Shown: positions 1 to 10,255 of the stretch, in pieces
How positions within the stretch are numbered: the stretch's first letter is position 1
Layout of the letters: each line of letters begins with the position of its first letter
NCBI GenBank assembly: GCA_015499995.1
Contig: JADNRV010000478.1
Span: 1 to 30,737, forward strand
Direction: 5' to 3'
Length of the DNA: 30,737 bases
Source of the DNA: Flammula alnicola
Taxonomy: Eukaryota; Basidiomycota; Agaricomycetes; Agaricales; Strophariaceae
Program-made: the position numbers and the translations under genes
Notes under the pieces: model-generated
The model's input: only the letters and a program-made list of their open reading frames with translations
Databases searched by the model: none
What the model was told of the DNA's origin: nothing

Positions 1-429
1 CTGCTGACCCTGAACCTCCTGCAAACAGGTCTGAGCAGGTCGAGGCCAGCAGATGGCCATCTGCCCACCACACCCACTTCTGCCATGTGACCACCGTGAT
101 GGCAACGACAGCGGGAGCACGACCTCGTGCTCCCATGTCGTTCTGACATTGCATGGGCGGTCGCAACAATGACGGTGATGCAATGATGCGACAACAGAAG
201 CCACAACCAATGCGATGACAATGTGATGACCGACACAATGATGCCATGATGATGAGGCAACAATCGATGTGACAAGGACATGATGATGGACACGACAACG
301 AGGCGAGGAGGTGAGGTGGGGATAGATGCGACAATGAGGCAATGATGGAGGTGACGACCCAATGATGACCCCGTAGACACACGAGTGTCCCAAGGGCTGT
401 CAACGGCGCCTCTGCCATGTTGCCAACAC
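1..429. repeat. GATG/GACAA-rich cryptic simple-sequence region
   Basis: The stretch is built from imperfect reiterations of short words such as GATG, GACAA and AATGATG, most densely at about 160-370. It has no reading frame with recognisable protein character. It lies directly outward of the left copy of a dispersed repeat (430-758), so it may be the interior of that repeat or an old expanded microsatellite. No gene is visible. Confidence 0.5.
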
Positions 430-758
430 CAGCACCAACGATGCCGCTACAGGACGGCCAGCCCAACGCCGCTGAAAATGCAAGAAAACAAGCAGCAGGG
501 CATTCCTGCTGCTCTTTTTCTCGCATTTTCACCCCCCTAACCCCTGTCTTGCTGCTGTAGTATACTATGTAATTAATAGTTTTAATAAATATTTTTGATT
601 TTCCCCCCACATAGTACATTGCTATATAAGCACTTAATTCAGCTTAATTCCTCTCCAGAGTCCACCAGAATTCCCTCTGATTCCATGTGGATTCCATAGC
701 CATTCCACGTGGATTCCCTCCCATTCCACATGGACTCAGTGGAGGAGTGAAAAGTACT
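430..758 (-). repeat. Left copy of an inverted dispersed repeat (element end)
   Basis: Read on the minus strand, this segment aligns over most of its length with 12,211-12,575 on the plus strand. The copies share the terminus AGTACTTTTCACTCC (here at 744-758), a cluster of GGATTCC/GGAATCC words, a T/A-rich block ending near GTAGTATACTATG, a strong hairpin (474-532) and the adjoining GGCTGG...CGGCAT stretch. The terminus resembles that of the complete TIR element at 6,037-7,130, so I read 758 as an outer end of a related DNA element that extends to the left. Its other end is not found. Confidence 0.65.
474..532. repeat. Near-perfect hairpin inside the left repeat copy
   Basis: GAAAATGC at 474-481 pairs with GCATTTTC at 525-532. 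AGCAGCAGG (491-499) pairs with CCTGCTGCT (505-513) around a 5-nt loop. The right repeat copy has the same design with CTGCAG-type arms (about 12,428-12,480). Conservation of the fold with changed stem bases suggests the hairpin belongs to the element. Confidence 0.6.
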
Positions 759-2572
759 CTAATGATGAGGGGGTTCAGTTATGTTCAGGCAATTAAATTG
801 ACCTCTATCAGCTACAATATAGGTTATCTAGCCTTTTTTTTACTTGTAGTTTAGAGATACCTTTATTGCATCACTGTTTAGTGCTCTTGATTCTTTAACA
901 ATTTTCTCAGCAATGTTTGCAAGTTCTTCCACAACTTCTATGATTCAGCTGCTGTTTCCAAGGTAGGGTCCACTTGAGATATATATATAAAATTGATCAA
1001 TATTAATATCCTTCTGAATGTAAATAAATTGACCAATGTTAATATTCTTCCAGATGTTGTACCATGGGAGCAACTGTGTGCCTTTTTTGTGTACCTCTAC
1101 CTCCACATAGCAGGCCTTGACCACCTTCAGTCTTCCATCCTTATTAGAAGAGCAATTCACAACTGTGCTGTCTTCATCAAAGCTCTACTCCTGAGGATGA
1201 GGCAAGAGTAAAAGCACCACAGCAGAATGCTCACTTAATCTAAACATGGAAAAATAAAGCAGGAGAATATCTCTGACACCTGATGCACACCAAGTGGCAA
1301 TCAAATTTTTTCAGTACAAGTCTGTGCTCAAAAACCAAACACCTCAAGACATATGATCCACCATGCTTGTGTATAAAGTTAGGAGTAGATGTGTTTTAAA
1401 ACTCATTAGAAATAAACAGATGTGGCACTGACTTAACAGTAGATGCTTTCTTTTTTTGCATGTTGCCTATCAGAGTCAACATAAACACAGATGCCCTAGT
1501 GACAGGTGCTAGCCATAAAACTGACATCTCCTTTGTATAGTCCTTTCTTAACTTGAATCCAGTCACTGATGCTGACATCAACCTTGAGGTTTTTAATCTT
1601 TAATGTGCTTATGTAATTGGAGGGGTCCACAGGCAACATCTGATGCCCAGCTGGCTGTGAATAGCACCTGGCATAAGTTCAAGGAGGCAAATAAGATGCT
1701 GGTTAATCGTGCACTCAAGATATCTGCTGTCTTATATCAAACCACACATAAAAGCAAATGCAAATAGTGTCTGTTTTTTGCTGTACCCATTAGAAAAAAT
1801 ACCACAATCTCTTCAGCTCTGATATATCAAAATGTGGATTGGTTGCTTTCAGATGTAGAACACAATAAATACTCAATAACCTCCTCAAGCAATCTCAGAT
1901 TAAGTATTAAGTTCATACTAAAACAAAGAGGGCTCATAATAATGTGTTGATGTCTTATACACTCTATCAATACTTTCATATTTTGTTGTCTTCCCTATGG
2001 AATGTATTTCATTTATATAATAATAGTTACATGATAAAGCATATTAAAGTACTCACCAAAGAAGACAACAGATGTGCTCACAGCATAAAGTAGATCAAGG
2101 GAGTGTGGTTGAGAGAAAAAAGAAAGTGTGTAAATATACACATAGTGTGATAATATTCCATGTAAAGTTCAGACCAGGATAACCAGCAGCCAACTTCTAA
2201 GTTGAGAATCCTCAATGGTATAGTGGCCTACAAATTGTTTTGCATGTTTTGTCTTTTTCCATCATCATCACATCACTCCTCGATGCTATCTGTGTCTAAA
2301 TATATATACCAGCACATCCTCTTAATATGTGTGAAGCTGTAATTTTGTTCTACCACCCCATCACTATGTACACGGCTGGTGATTGTTATTATCACTCAGC
2401 ATTATCCACCTTGCCTAGGTGACATGTCTATTATACATCAATGTACTTCATATACTTACATTTTGTTTACAATATTTAATCTTTGCATAGATCTAGATGC
2501 TTTGTCTATCCACAGTCAATCAATAACATCTGTCACTTAGCCAGCCTTTATTTAACTACTCAATAACAGTAA
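759..2572. other. AT-rich interval, no gene recognised
   Basis: About 1.8 kb of AT-rich, almost CpG-free sequence between two repeat structures. Open frames are at most about 70 codons and show no domain, catalytic motif or splice-site pattern I recognise. It looks like long-decayed transposon or intergenic DNA. Confidence 0.55.
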
Positions 2573-4062
2573 ACTACACCGCCATTTGTCAGAAATGTGA
2601 GAAAAACCTGGAGATCAAATCCTGTGCCGTACCTTTCGCCACCTGTCAGACATACTGATGGGAGCTCCCCCCAACAGTCCAATCTGGCTAATATCAGCAT
2701 GTCACCAGGTCGATCTGGCGACGACATGTCCCAACAAGCTGTGGACAGCTGGAAGCCCAGCTCAGGGAAATTGCCTGTAATAGCCGTAATTCTCAATATT
2801 TCTTCCTGCTCATTTCTGCTATTGTGGTTCATATTTCATGCTTAATTCATATGTAACACATAGAGGAAGATAATAAATAGCATATATTCATGAAACCGGT
2901 AATAGAAAATGCAGTATAATACAAACTACAACGACGGTACAGACACAACACAGACCTCATAGCATGCCCATAGATCATCCATTGCCGTCTGTTGTCAACG
3001 ACGCATCCAGGTCGACATCATCCCAAATGCGGAGCATATTTAGGAGCCAGTTCTTGCTTGGGTTATCGGCGCTGCTGCTTAAGCCAAACGGCCATGTCGG
3101 CGAGGTATCTTGGGTTCGTTCGGATGGGGTTCAGGAAGGCGCGGACCCGTTATCGTGGAATAACAATTGATGTGGGATGGAGAGGCATGGCCCAGCGAGG
3201 CGCCGCCTTCTTTGGACGGATGTGGGTGCGCGAGGAGGGGTGGAGGAATGTGATGAGGAGCTGAAGCAGCTGTTTACGTGTGGTCTGCCACTGCTGCCTG
3301 AAAAGTGAAACTATAATCAAAAAGTAAAGGTCAGTAAGCGAGGTATTGTGAACACCATTCACTGCTCAGATGCAGGAGCAGGCACTGTTTGTCGAGCCGA
3401 ATCTACAAGGTACAAAGCAACCAACTGGGACATTGGGCGCTGCCCAACGAGAAGCGCAACAAGGCAACAAGATAGCAACAACCGCGCACAACCGCGCGGC
3501 GAGCGAACAGACACATATAGAGGGGAACAACAGGAGGGACAGTTACATGGTGGGCACAGGGTAGGACATGAATACCCCAAATGGTTTGATAGCGGGCAGG
3601 GGAACGGACAAGCAAGAGGCGAGGGGAGATGGTTGAGGTGAGAGAGAGACGATTCTGAGTTTGGTTGTGGTTGAAGTCGGAAATAACCAAATATGGAGCG
3701 GAGTTTAAACGACTTGTCAACTTTCGAAAGTTCGTCGCACGGGCCTCTTGGCATTGAGCTCGAAATCCCTGCTTTTTTCGCACTGTGAGGGCTCCGAAAT
3801 GTTCATTAGATATATCATTTACTTTTATACTACAAATTTATCTCCCTAATCTCATATTTCAACGCTCGAACAAAATCGGCATTTTAGGTCATATCGAGGT
3901 GGAGTGGAAACCTGTGAGCCAGGTGTCGAGCCGCTGGGGCTGACGTTTACGGCCCCAGCTCCGACGTACCTGCCATCCATGCCGGAGGGAGATTCATCAG
4001 AAACCTGTCAAGCGGAGTTTGACTCCAGATGCCATCAACGTTTTTGACAAATGGCGGTGTAG
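2573..4062. mobile_element. 1.49-kb element with perfect 19-bp terminal inverted repeats
   Basis: The ends ACTACACCGCCATTTGTCA (2,573-2,591) and its exact reverse complement (4,044-4,062) define a terminal-inverted-repeat unit. Similarity continues loosely inward (AGAAATGT versus ACGTTTTT). No clear target-site duplication is visible next to either end, so the superfamily cannot be assigned and mobility is inferred from the TIRs alone. The interior, especially 2,960-3,780, is noticeably richer in GC and CpG than the flanks and is gene-like on the minus strand. No transposase is recognisable, so this is a non-autonomous, cargo-bearing element. Confidence 0.65.
2960..3780 (-). pseudogene. GC-rich gene-like cargo of the TIR element (unknown product)
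   Basis: I do not recognise the product. On the minus strand, 3,780 to 3,560 looks like a fungal gene front, with a pyrimidine-rich tract (about 3,660-3,600) typical of a transcription start region. A plausible intron lies at about 3,347-3,295, starting GTGTTC, with CTGAC as branch site and TTTCAG as acceptor. Beyond it one frame runs from about 3,294 through residues TRKQLLQLL, RTHIRPKKAAPRW, FLNPIRTNPRYLADMAVW and PKQELAPKYAPHLG. It is interrupted by in-frame TAA, TAA and TGA codons. The GC/CpG content and pseudo-exonic structure contrast with the flanks, suggesting a captured and decayed host gene fragment. The alternative is non-coding GC-rich element sequence. Confidence 0.35.
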
Positions 4063-6026
4063 TCAATTTACTAGCAGCCAAGTCACTATAAGGTATGTCC
4101 CATATTGAATCACCAAGGCTTTCTTCTTGACTAACCCACCTTTCATTAGATACTTACTTTCCAATCAATAACATATCACTCATCACAATATTAATCTTGA
4201 CTGTCAATTAGGCTTTGACTACTTGACCTTTTATATCTTGTCTTGACTGACCATTTGTCCTATTCAATCTGAATTATCTGAGCCATGTCCAGACCCAAAA
4301 AGAAAACATGCACACAATCATGTGTGTTCCATTTCTACCAACAATATTGCTCTCATTCCAGCTCAAAATGGATGCATCCTCTTTCTTCACAAGAACCACA
4401 CACAAACTTTTAGTTATATAATTTAATTTGTAAAAATACCCAAAAAGATTCAAAATATCAGTTATTAACCCTAACTCACTGCATGTTCTCATGCAGTGAC
4501 AAGGCTAAGTACCAAACACTGACAATGTGCTTAAATGATTACATAATATAAGTGATGCCATTACCCTAATTAAAAAACATATTTACATGGTGTTTCACCA
4601 TTATGGTTTTTTTTCTGCAGTGGGGTCAGTAAAAAAAAAACATGATTTCTATAAATAGAACTCATAATTCATTCACTTATCAATTCTCACAGGTATGCAA
4701 ATGCCTTGCTGTTACTTTTTAAGTCATTTAACAATTCTTTTGTAGCTGGAACTTATACAAACCTGCTCCAATTTTCAACCAGGAATCATGGCCTACTGAC
4801 ATCTTCTTAATCACCTGAGTTCATGATTTTTTGATCTTGGTCCAGCTTTTACAACCTTCAAAAACTCTTTGGTTACTTAAAAAACCCATGGTTTCTTTGC
4901 TTCAGATTTCAAGTTATACAAGGTGTCAACACTGCTTAGAGAATCATGGTTGAAAGAAGATATTTTCAATGTCCTCCTTGAATTTTCATATTTTTACAAA
5001 GCCACTGGCCTTGATGTCTTTAATTGGAGGCTAAGCAAGATCCATGAACATTCATTTAAAGATTGGAAGCGTAACTTTATTAACTTGGCTGCCCAGACTC
5101 TCAAAGGACTTCATCCATCAATATATTCTCAGTTCTGAGCCTTCCATAATGCAGCACTTGAAGACCTCTTATGCATGCACTATTTTTCAATTGAATTTGA
5201 AGGCACTTTTTTTGAATAGACAGTTTGGGTTTTGGATGAAATCAATAGGTCTAGAAATATAATCACAAATAGTTATAATGATTCCAATATGTACTCACTA
5301 TTGGTATGTCTTTTCAAGCACAGATAGCTAATATCAGCTTGTTTTTGCTTAGAAAAATCACCTGATATCTTAATTCTATTTGTCTGACACAGTATGCTAT
5401 GTATTTGTCTAAACAGATTTACACATTCAAGATACATGGGTACTCTATATGTCTAATCTGACATCAACAATAACATCAAACACATTACCTCTTTTTCTGC
5501 CATTTGAACTCTCAGCAAAATCAATTTCAGCACTATTGCCACCAAAGGCTACACCTCTTTCCAGTATCTTGCCAACCTGAAAAGTACCACCACAAAAGTC
5601 TTGACAAGATTGAGTTATATCTGATATCATTATATGCACCATTAACAAAGAAAATGACTTTGATGAAAATAAAGAACCTTTGTGATAATGTCATTATCTT
5701 TGTGACTTTATCTCCTGTTTCTTTACCAACTGTCAAGCAAAAGTGTGAACCCTCAGACAGCAATATTACTATTTCTGCCAAGCCAAAATTGACATATACA
5801 AGCCTTATTCATTCTCCCAATATAGACCTTGTCACTCTAAAAAAGCCAGCCCAGCAAGTTAATGTTGATAACACATTTACTTTCATCAAGCAGGAAAATA
5901 CTGTCTATTCCAAGCCTGCCATCGACCTCAGTACCCCTGAGAAGTTTAAACAGTGAGTTGTAAATCTCAATGCAACACTGGTTAACATCAAATTTTAGAA
6001 GTCAATAAAAATCAAGTCTATCTATG
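4063..6026. other. AT-rich interval with unassigned ORF remnants
   Basis: No identifiable gene. Two stretches look weakly coding. 4,923-5,138 (+) gives a 71-residue frame rich in aromatic and Leu residues. 5,504-5,956 (+) gives a 150-codon frame whose second half is Ser/Pro/Lys-rich; the same DNA read on the minus strand (5,445-5,648) also gives a plausible hydrophilic frame. No motif, intron or neighbour supports a function. I treat them as decayed repeat DNA. Confidence 0.4.
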
Positions 6027-6036
6027 CCTGTACTCC
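6027..6036. repeat. Target-site duplication, left copy
   Basis: CCTGTACTCC occurs here immediately outside the left end of the 6,037-7,130 element and again at 7,131-7,140 immediately outside the right end. A 10-bp (or 9-bp) direct repeat is the size generated by Mutator-like transposases. Confidence 0.8.
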
Positions 6037-6059
6037 AGTACTTTACCCTCCTCCACCTA

Positions 6060-6260
6060 TTCCTGGTGGACTCCACGGACTCCACATAAACTTGGCGGAG
6101 TCCAGATGGACTCCTGATGGACTCCATATGGAGTCTGGTGGAGTCCACTATGAAGAAGTGGAGTCCATATGGACTCCATCTGGACTCCACATAGAGTTGG
6201 GTGGAGTCCACATGGAGTCCATATAAACTTCGGATGGACTCCATATGGAGTCCACAAATG
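6060..6260. repeat. Subterminal GGACTCC/GGAGTCC cluster (left arm)
   Basis: About twenty copies of GGACTCC or its complement are crowded into 200 bp, several arranged as palindromes of the form GGACTCCATATGGAGTCC. They lie just inside the left TIR and are mirrored by the right cluster at 6,870-7,110. The likely role is repeated transposase-binding sites; this is inferred from position and arrangement only. Confidence 0.7.
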
Positions 6261-6330
6261 ACGCAACTTCAACTGGTGGACTTAGACAAAACTCAGAAAA
6301 AAAATATCACAACAAAGTTTGCATTAAGCA

Positions 6331-6400
6331 GTAATTGAACCCAGAGCTACCAGAAAGCTATTAGAACAAACCATTTTACCACTACACCAGAGAACATGGT
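6331..6400 (-). other. tRNA-like cassette with A-box and B-box (SINE-type promoter motif)
   Basis: On the minus strand TGGTGTAGTGGTAAAATGG (6,389-6,371) matches the pol III A-box consensus TRGYNNANNNG and resembles the D-arm of fungal tRNA-Gly. About 30 nt further, GGGTTCAATTAC (6,342-6,331) matches the B-box GGTTCRANNCC. The spacing is that of a tRNA gene, but acceptor and anticodon stems are not convincing, so this is a tRNA-derived promoter and not a functional tRNA. The same cassette, more decayed, occurs at about 7,651 (+) and 10,844 (+), always in the same position relative to the surrounding repeat. Confidence 0.6.
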
Positions 6401-6869
6401 CTAACTAAGCAAAAAAAGTGCCCTATATACCTCCTTTTCTCTAATATATCTATTTATTTTGTGACATTAGTCACAAGATTCAGGGTCAAGTGGGGTAGCA
6501 TCAGATTCAGAAATTTAAGGAGATTCTAGATACACATGCACCAGATTATGTCAGCATGATATATTGCTTTATTTGGCTGGTCCCAGGTACTGTGGGAACT
6601 TTTTTTCCAAAAAAGGTAGTTATAGAGCCTGCTTCCAAAACCCTGAATATGCAAAAATCCTATTAATAGATGCTTCGGTTGGTGAGAAAAACACAAAATA
6701 CTCGACCGAACGCGAGTCTTTTGAAAATTGCACTTGCTAAATATGGAATTTGTTAATTACAAATAAATCCAACAGTGCCACTTTGATGTCATTTTATGTA
6801 ATAGTATGTAATTTTTATACAGTTGCTAAAAATAACAGTATTTCCCAAAAAGGAAATCACCAGACTCCT

Positions 6870-7110
6870 GTTGGACCATCTGGACTCCTGTTGGACTCCA
6901 TCTGAACTCCTGGGACTCCTGTTCCACTATAAAACCAGTGGACTCCAGGGACTCCGCATGGAGTCTCCGGAGTTTGTCCGGACTCCATCTGGACTCCACC
7001 AGGAGTCCGGAATAAAATTTGGCTGGGGTCTCAGCCACAAAATAGTCTATCTGGACTCCATATGGACTGTTCCACTCCGCCGGAGTCCATCCGGAGTCCA
7101 CCAGGAATCT
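6870..7110. repeat. Subterminal GGACTCC/GGAGTCC cluster (right arm)
   Basis: Mirror of the cluster at 6,060-6,260. Many GGACTCC and GGAGTCC words lie between the element interior and its right TIR. Some carry extra CpG (for example TCCGGAGT), which is otherwise rare in this part of the window. Confidence 0.7.
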
Positions 7111-7130
7111 GGGGGGGAGGGTAAAGACCT

Positions 7131-7140
7131 CCTGTACTCC
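7131..7140. repeat. Target-site duplication, right copy
   Basis: CCTGTACTCC, identical to 6,027-6,036 and directly adjoining the right TIR of the 1.09-kb element. Confidence 0.8.
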
Positions 7141-7204
7141 TGAAAACCCTGCAGGAGAGCTACTATCTAGGCCCAGAAAGAGAGGCTGGGTCACTATTAG
7201 AAGA

Positions 7205-7853
7205 AAGAGCAAAGTAAATCAGACCCACAAGGAAATATCATAATGCTGATTTTTTGATGCAATCACTACTACCACCATGTCCTGACACATTCCATCAAAA
7301 TCAATATTTGGCAAGTGCAATTTTCAAAGGCACTTGCTTGGTTGAGTTTTTTTTGTTTTTCTCAAAAATAAAAGTAGTTAATTATATATTTTTGATATAT
7401 TTATGATTCTGGAAGCATGCTCTACAGCTACTTTTTTTGGGGAAAGTTTCCATGCTACCCAGACCAAATAAAGTAATTTCAGTTATCTGAGTGAGATGAC
7501 ATATACATATTTGGCATTTTTTTTAAATTATAAATCTGATGGCACCTCATTGACCCTGAATCCCTGAAAATTGGTTCTGCAATCTATAAATATATTATAG
7601 ATAGATAGAGTATATAGTTTGATGTTTTTGGTAGGTTAGAAACAGTTCCCTGGTCTACTGGTAAATGTGAGATTTTTCTCTGAATTCTGTCTAAGTCCAC
7701 CAAGTTGAAGTTTTATCTGAAATCTTGGTTATTCCTGTGGATTTTGGTCAGGATTCCTGCAGAATTGAGTCCATTCCTGTGGATTCTGGGCCATTCCTCT
7801 GGAATCCAGTCATTCTGGGAGGAATCAGTGAAGGAATAAAAAGTATTGCCAAA
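7205..7853 (+). mobile_element. Second, 5'-truncated copy of the tRNA-like-cassette element
   Basis: The body (from the CAAGTGCAATTTTCAAA motif through TCTGGAAGCA and GGCACCTCATTGACCCTGAATC) matches the interior of the 6,037-7,130 element read on its minus strand and the copy at 10,340-10,900. An A-box-like TGGTCTACTGGTAAATG follows at 7,651. The shared tail GTCTAAGTCCACCAAGTTGAAG is at about 7,689-7,710, followed by a GGATTCC cluster (7,730-7,830). The copy ends at GAATAAAAAGTATT (7,838-7,851), a decayed form of the family terminus. Its upstream GGACTCC arm is missing. Confidence 0.6.
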
Positions 7854-9319
7854 CATGTATGTATGCAGCCAAAGCATGCCCTCAGAATGATGCAGAAAGG
7901 CACTAAAGTAATAACAGCAGCAACTAGAAAACAAACACTAGTCATACAAATTTCCAGGTGTAATATTTCACTTCTTTAAAGTGAACAAGTGGAACTGATC
8001 ATAGCTCTTGTATTATTAAGGTCTTTACAGTGTCCCACCCGTTCCACATAGACAATCTATGAACTTTTTGCCTTTTGAACTTAGAGTAGTCTGATGCTAT
8101 TTCTATCTTGAAAAATAACTATAATATACTCATGCTACATAGTTATTATCTTCTTGATGAGGGTGATTGATAAGACTTTGACAGTCTTTATCTCTTTAGA
8201 ATTTTGATATGATGTCTTTTGCAGATCAAAATATATATCAATGGAGTTAGAAGGCTGGATACCACAGAATTCAACTTTAGAGGCTTTCCTCCTTATTGTT
8301 AACATCTGTTGGACTGTATTATCAACAGGATTATAATCCCAGACAGCAGTAGTCTTTAAGGCTATTATATCACTATTCTTGCTATCTCACTGCATAACTG
8401 CAGCAATCTCTGTTTTGTTTCTCAATCTTATGCTGATACACATCAATATTGACTTAAATGATAATAGTTTCCCAATCTTGAAGAGTGATTGGGTGGTTGA
8501 TGATGCTTATAAGATTGTTCTTGATAATGAATTTGAGTCCCTTTATGAAACATGGGTTTGGTTTAGTTATATTGAGAGAAAAAGATATTTCAATAAAGCA
8601 TGTAAGGTAGAAGTGCACAAAACCACTTAATAAATCAATCAAGTTTATATTCTGCTGTTTGAATAAAGCAAGGATCTATAAATTTCTTCTTAAATTCCTT
8701 GACAAAATTAAGCTAGTTATAAAGGTGAAGTGAGGTAATAGTTTCTAGGTGATTAAACCACTCAACAGGGATGCTGTTCTTGAGGCAGGCTCCTAACCAT
8801 CCATTATTCAGAGTTCTATCCCTGCTATGCAGACCATCTACTGTGCAAAAGAGATTTGTAATAGTAACTTGAATTTTTGACAAAATCCCAATGATAGCTT
8901 GCAAACTATGTCAGCCATGGGCATGTAAATGGCTTATCAACTGCATTCATTTGAGGTATATGGTCACATGCATTCAAACTGGGACATGTCTTGTTTAACT
9001 TCAATTAACCAACCTGTTTTCTGTATATTACCTGACTGATCTTGCTCAATCTGGTCATGGCATCCTCTGATTTTCAACAGAAAAAACTATCCAGTGTCTC
9101 TGAAATTCATGGGAAGACATTTGAAGTGTTTAAGAAACAGCTCTGTCTTTGTTAGATAGACATTTTTTGTATAGCTCAATAAGTGGCTTGTTCTAACTGT
9201 GAGGATATCATCAGTATTGCTGTCATTTCCTCAACTAAAAAGACCTCAGTTATGCTGCTGATGCAGTTTTTGCACTGAAGTTCTAACCTGATTGTTTGAA
9301 GGCTATTCACACTATCTCA
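7854..9319. other. AT-rich interval, no gene recognised
   Basis: The longest suggestive frame is 8,379-8,630 (+), 83 codons with a Trp/Tyr/Lys-rich end, without a motif I can place. From about 9,058 a frame starting MASSDFQQKK is broken by stops after about 30 codons; its length and composition are only faintly gag-like. It is resumed, again with stops, after the MITE at 9,328-9,647. Treated as decayed repeat DNA. Confidence 0.4.
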
Positions 9320-9327
9320 GACATGAG
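9320..9327. repeat. 8-bp target-site duplication, left copy
   Basis: GACATGAG adjoins the left end of the MITE and recurs exactly at 9,648-9,655. Confidence 0.85.
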
Positions 9328-9647
9328 TAGGCAATAGCACGGGTTCGGGTAACCCAAATGGGCTAACAGGTAGGGTATCACATGGGTAGGGTATGGGTTA
9401 ATTTTTTTCTACCTGTGAGCTTTCAATCAAGCCCTGGAACATCCAAAACGGATGAGTTTTGGATCACATACAGTTAAAATGATTAAATACAATCATTTTG
9501 AGTGTACCTCCCTCAAAACTTGTCTGATTTCGATGTTTTAGGGCTTGTTTTGATGGGTAAACCTGTGGGGTTGTGAGTAGGGTTGTTCTATGGGTAGTGT
9601 ATGGGTTGCTGTGGTGATACCCACAGGTTTACCCATGCCATTGCCTA
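9328..9647. mobile_element. hAT-type MITE, 320 bp, intact ends
   Basis: The element starts TAGGCAATAGCACGGGT and ends with the imperfect reverse complement, TACCCATGCCATTGCCTA. It is flanked by identical 8-bp GACATGAG repeats, the duplication size of hAT transposases. It has no coding capacity. The interior holds GGGTA/TACCC-rich subterminal words. A second copy with the same internal motif (CCTGTGAGCTTT...AAGCCCTGGAACA) begins at about 10,003. An autonomous partner would be expected elsewhere in the genome; the broken hAT-like gene at 23,685 is not shown to be its source. Confidence 0.88.
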
Positions 9648-9655
9648 GACATGAG
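9648..9655. repeat. 8-bp target-site duplication, right copy
   Basis: GACATGAG, identical to 9,320-9,327, immediately after the right end TTGCCTA. Confidence 0.85.
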
Positions 9656-10002
9656 AATCTTGGCACATCAAGTCAAGCAAGTATGCAGAATTGGTTCTCA
9701 TGTGTTTTGATGATTGAAGATAGTATTTATCAGATTGTGACATTCTGAACTGAAGAAAAATATATAGTCAAGTTTTCAAAAGGCAAGTTAGCCAGAAAGA
9801 ATTGTATGAAATCCTTTATTGTAAAGCAATAACCATGATCATCATGATTGTAATATCCAGGAAAAAGCAGCAGCTCAGGATTAATTCAATGATAAGGCTC
9901 TTATTTTAAACTGGCTTATGGTTGATAAGCTATTTACATGCCTGTGGCTGATATAGTTTGCCAACCATCATTGGAAGTTCATCAAAAATCAAAGTTACTA
10001 TT

Positions 10003-10250
10003 AGGGAAATGCATGGGTTCGGATGACCCACATGAGTCACGGGTAAGGGTATCAATGGGTACGGGTATGGGTATAAATTCCAGTACCTGTGAGCTTTAAA
10101 ACAAGCCCTGGAACACCCAAAACAGTTAAGTTTTGGGTGAGATATTCTCAAAATGCTGAAATATTGGGAAATTGAGTATATCTCACCTAATTCTTGACCG
10201 TTTTGGCTATTTTGGGCCGCGTTTTGATGGGTAAACCCGTGCAGGTCACA
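10003..10250. mobile_element. Second copy of the hAT-type MITE, right end missing
   Basis: The copy begins TAGGGAAATGCATGGGTTCGG and shares the GGGTACGGGTATGGGTA stretch, the CCTGTGAGCTTT motif and the near-terminal GATGGGTAAACCCGTG with the copy at 9,328-9,647. The expected terminal ATTGCCTA is absent. The sequence passes at about 10,250 into the GGACTCC cluster of another element, so it was truncated by that insertion or by deletion. Confidence 0.7.
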
Positions 10251-10255
10251 TATGG

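Larger units (their letters stand above)
6037..7130 (-). mobile_element. Complete non-autonomous TIR element, 1,094 bp, Mutator-like target duplication
   Basis: The left end reads AGTACTTTACCCTCC and the right end, reverse-complemented, AGGTCTTTACCCTCC. Similarity continues into ATTCCTGGTGGACTCC in both arms, and the flanks carry a 10-bp direct repeat. Both subterminal zones (about 6,060-6,260 and 6,870-7,110) are packed with GGACTCC and its complement GGAGTCC, a pattern typical of transposase binding sites. The interior (about 6,268-6,850) encodes no protein but carries a tRNA-like A-box/B-box cassette on the minus strand. Further copies of the interior lie at about 7,205-7,712 and 10,340-10,900. 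The 9-10 bp duplication suggests Mutator-like mobilisation; KDZ or hAT usually give 8 bp. Confidence 0.78.

Noticed and set aside
1..370. Coding region of repeated Asp/Met/Asn codons in the GATG-rich tract
   Set aside because: Stops occur in all frames and the reiteration is irregular; it is simple-sequence DNA. No CRISPR-like spacing is present.
3348..3783. Overlapping ORFs of 97-131 codons on both strands
   Set aside because: They arise from GC-rich sequence; the minus-strand reading looks like a transcription-start and leader region and shows no protein motif.
5504..5956. 150-codon plus-strand ORF as a real gene
   Set aside because: No domain, no intron, no promoter context, and the opposite strand is equally open. 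It sits among decayed repeats.
6331..6400. A functional tRNA gene
   Set aside because: A- and B-box motifs are present, but acceptor, D and anticodon stems do not pair convincingly and the cassette is repeated inside a dispersed element.
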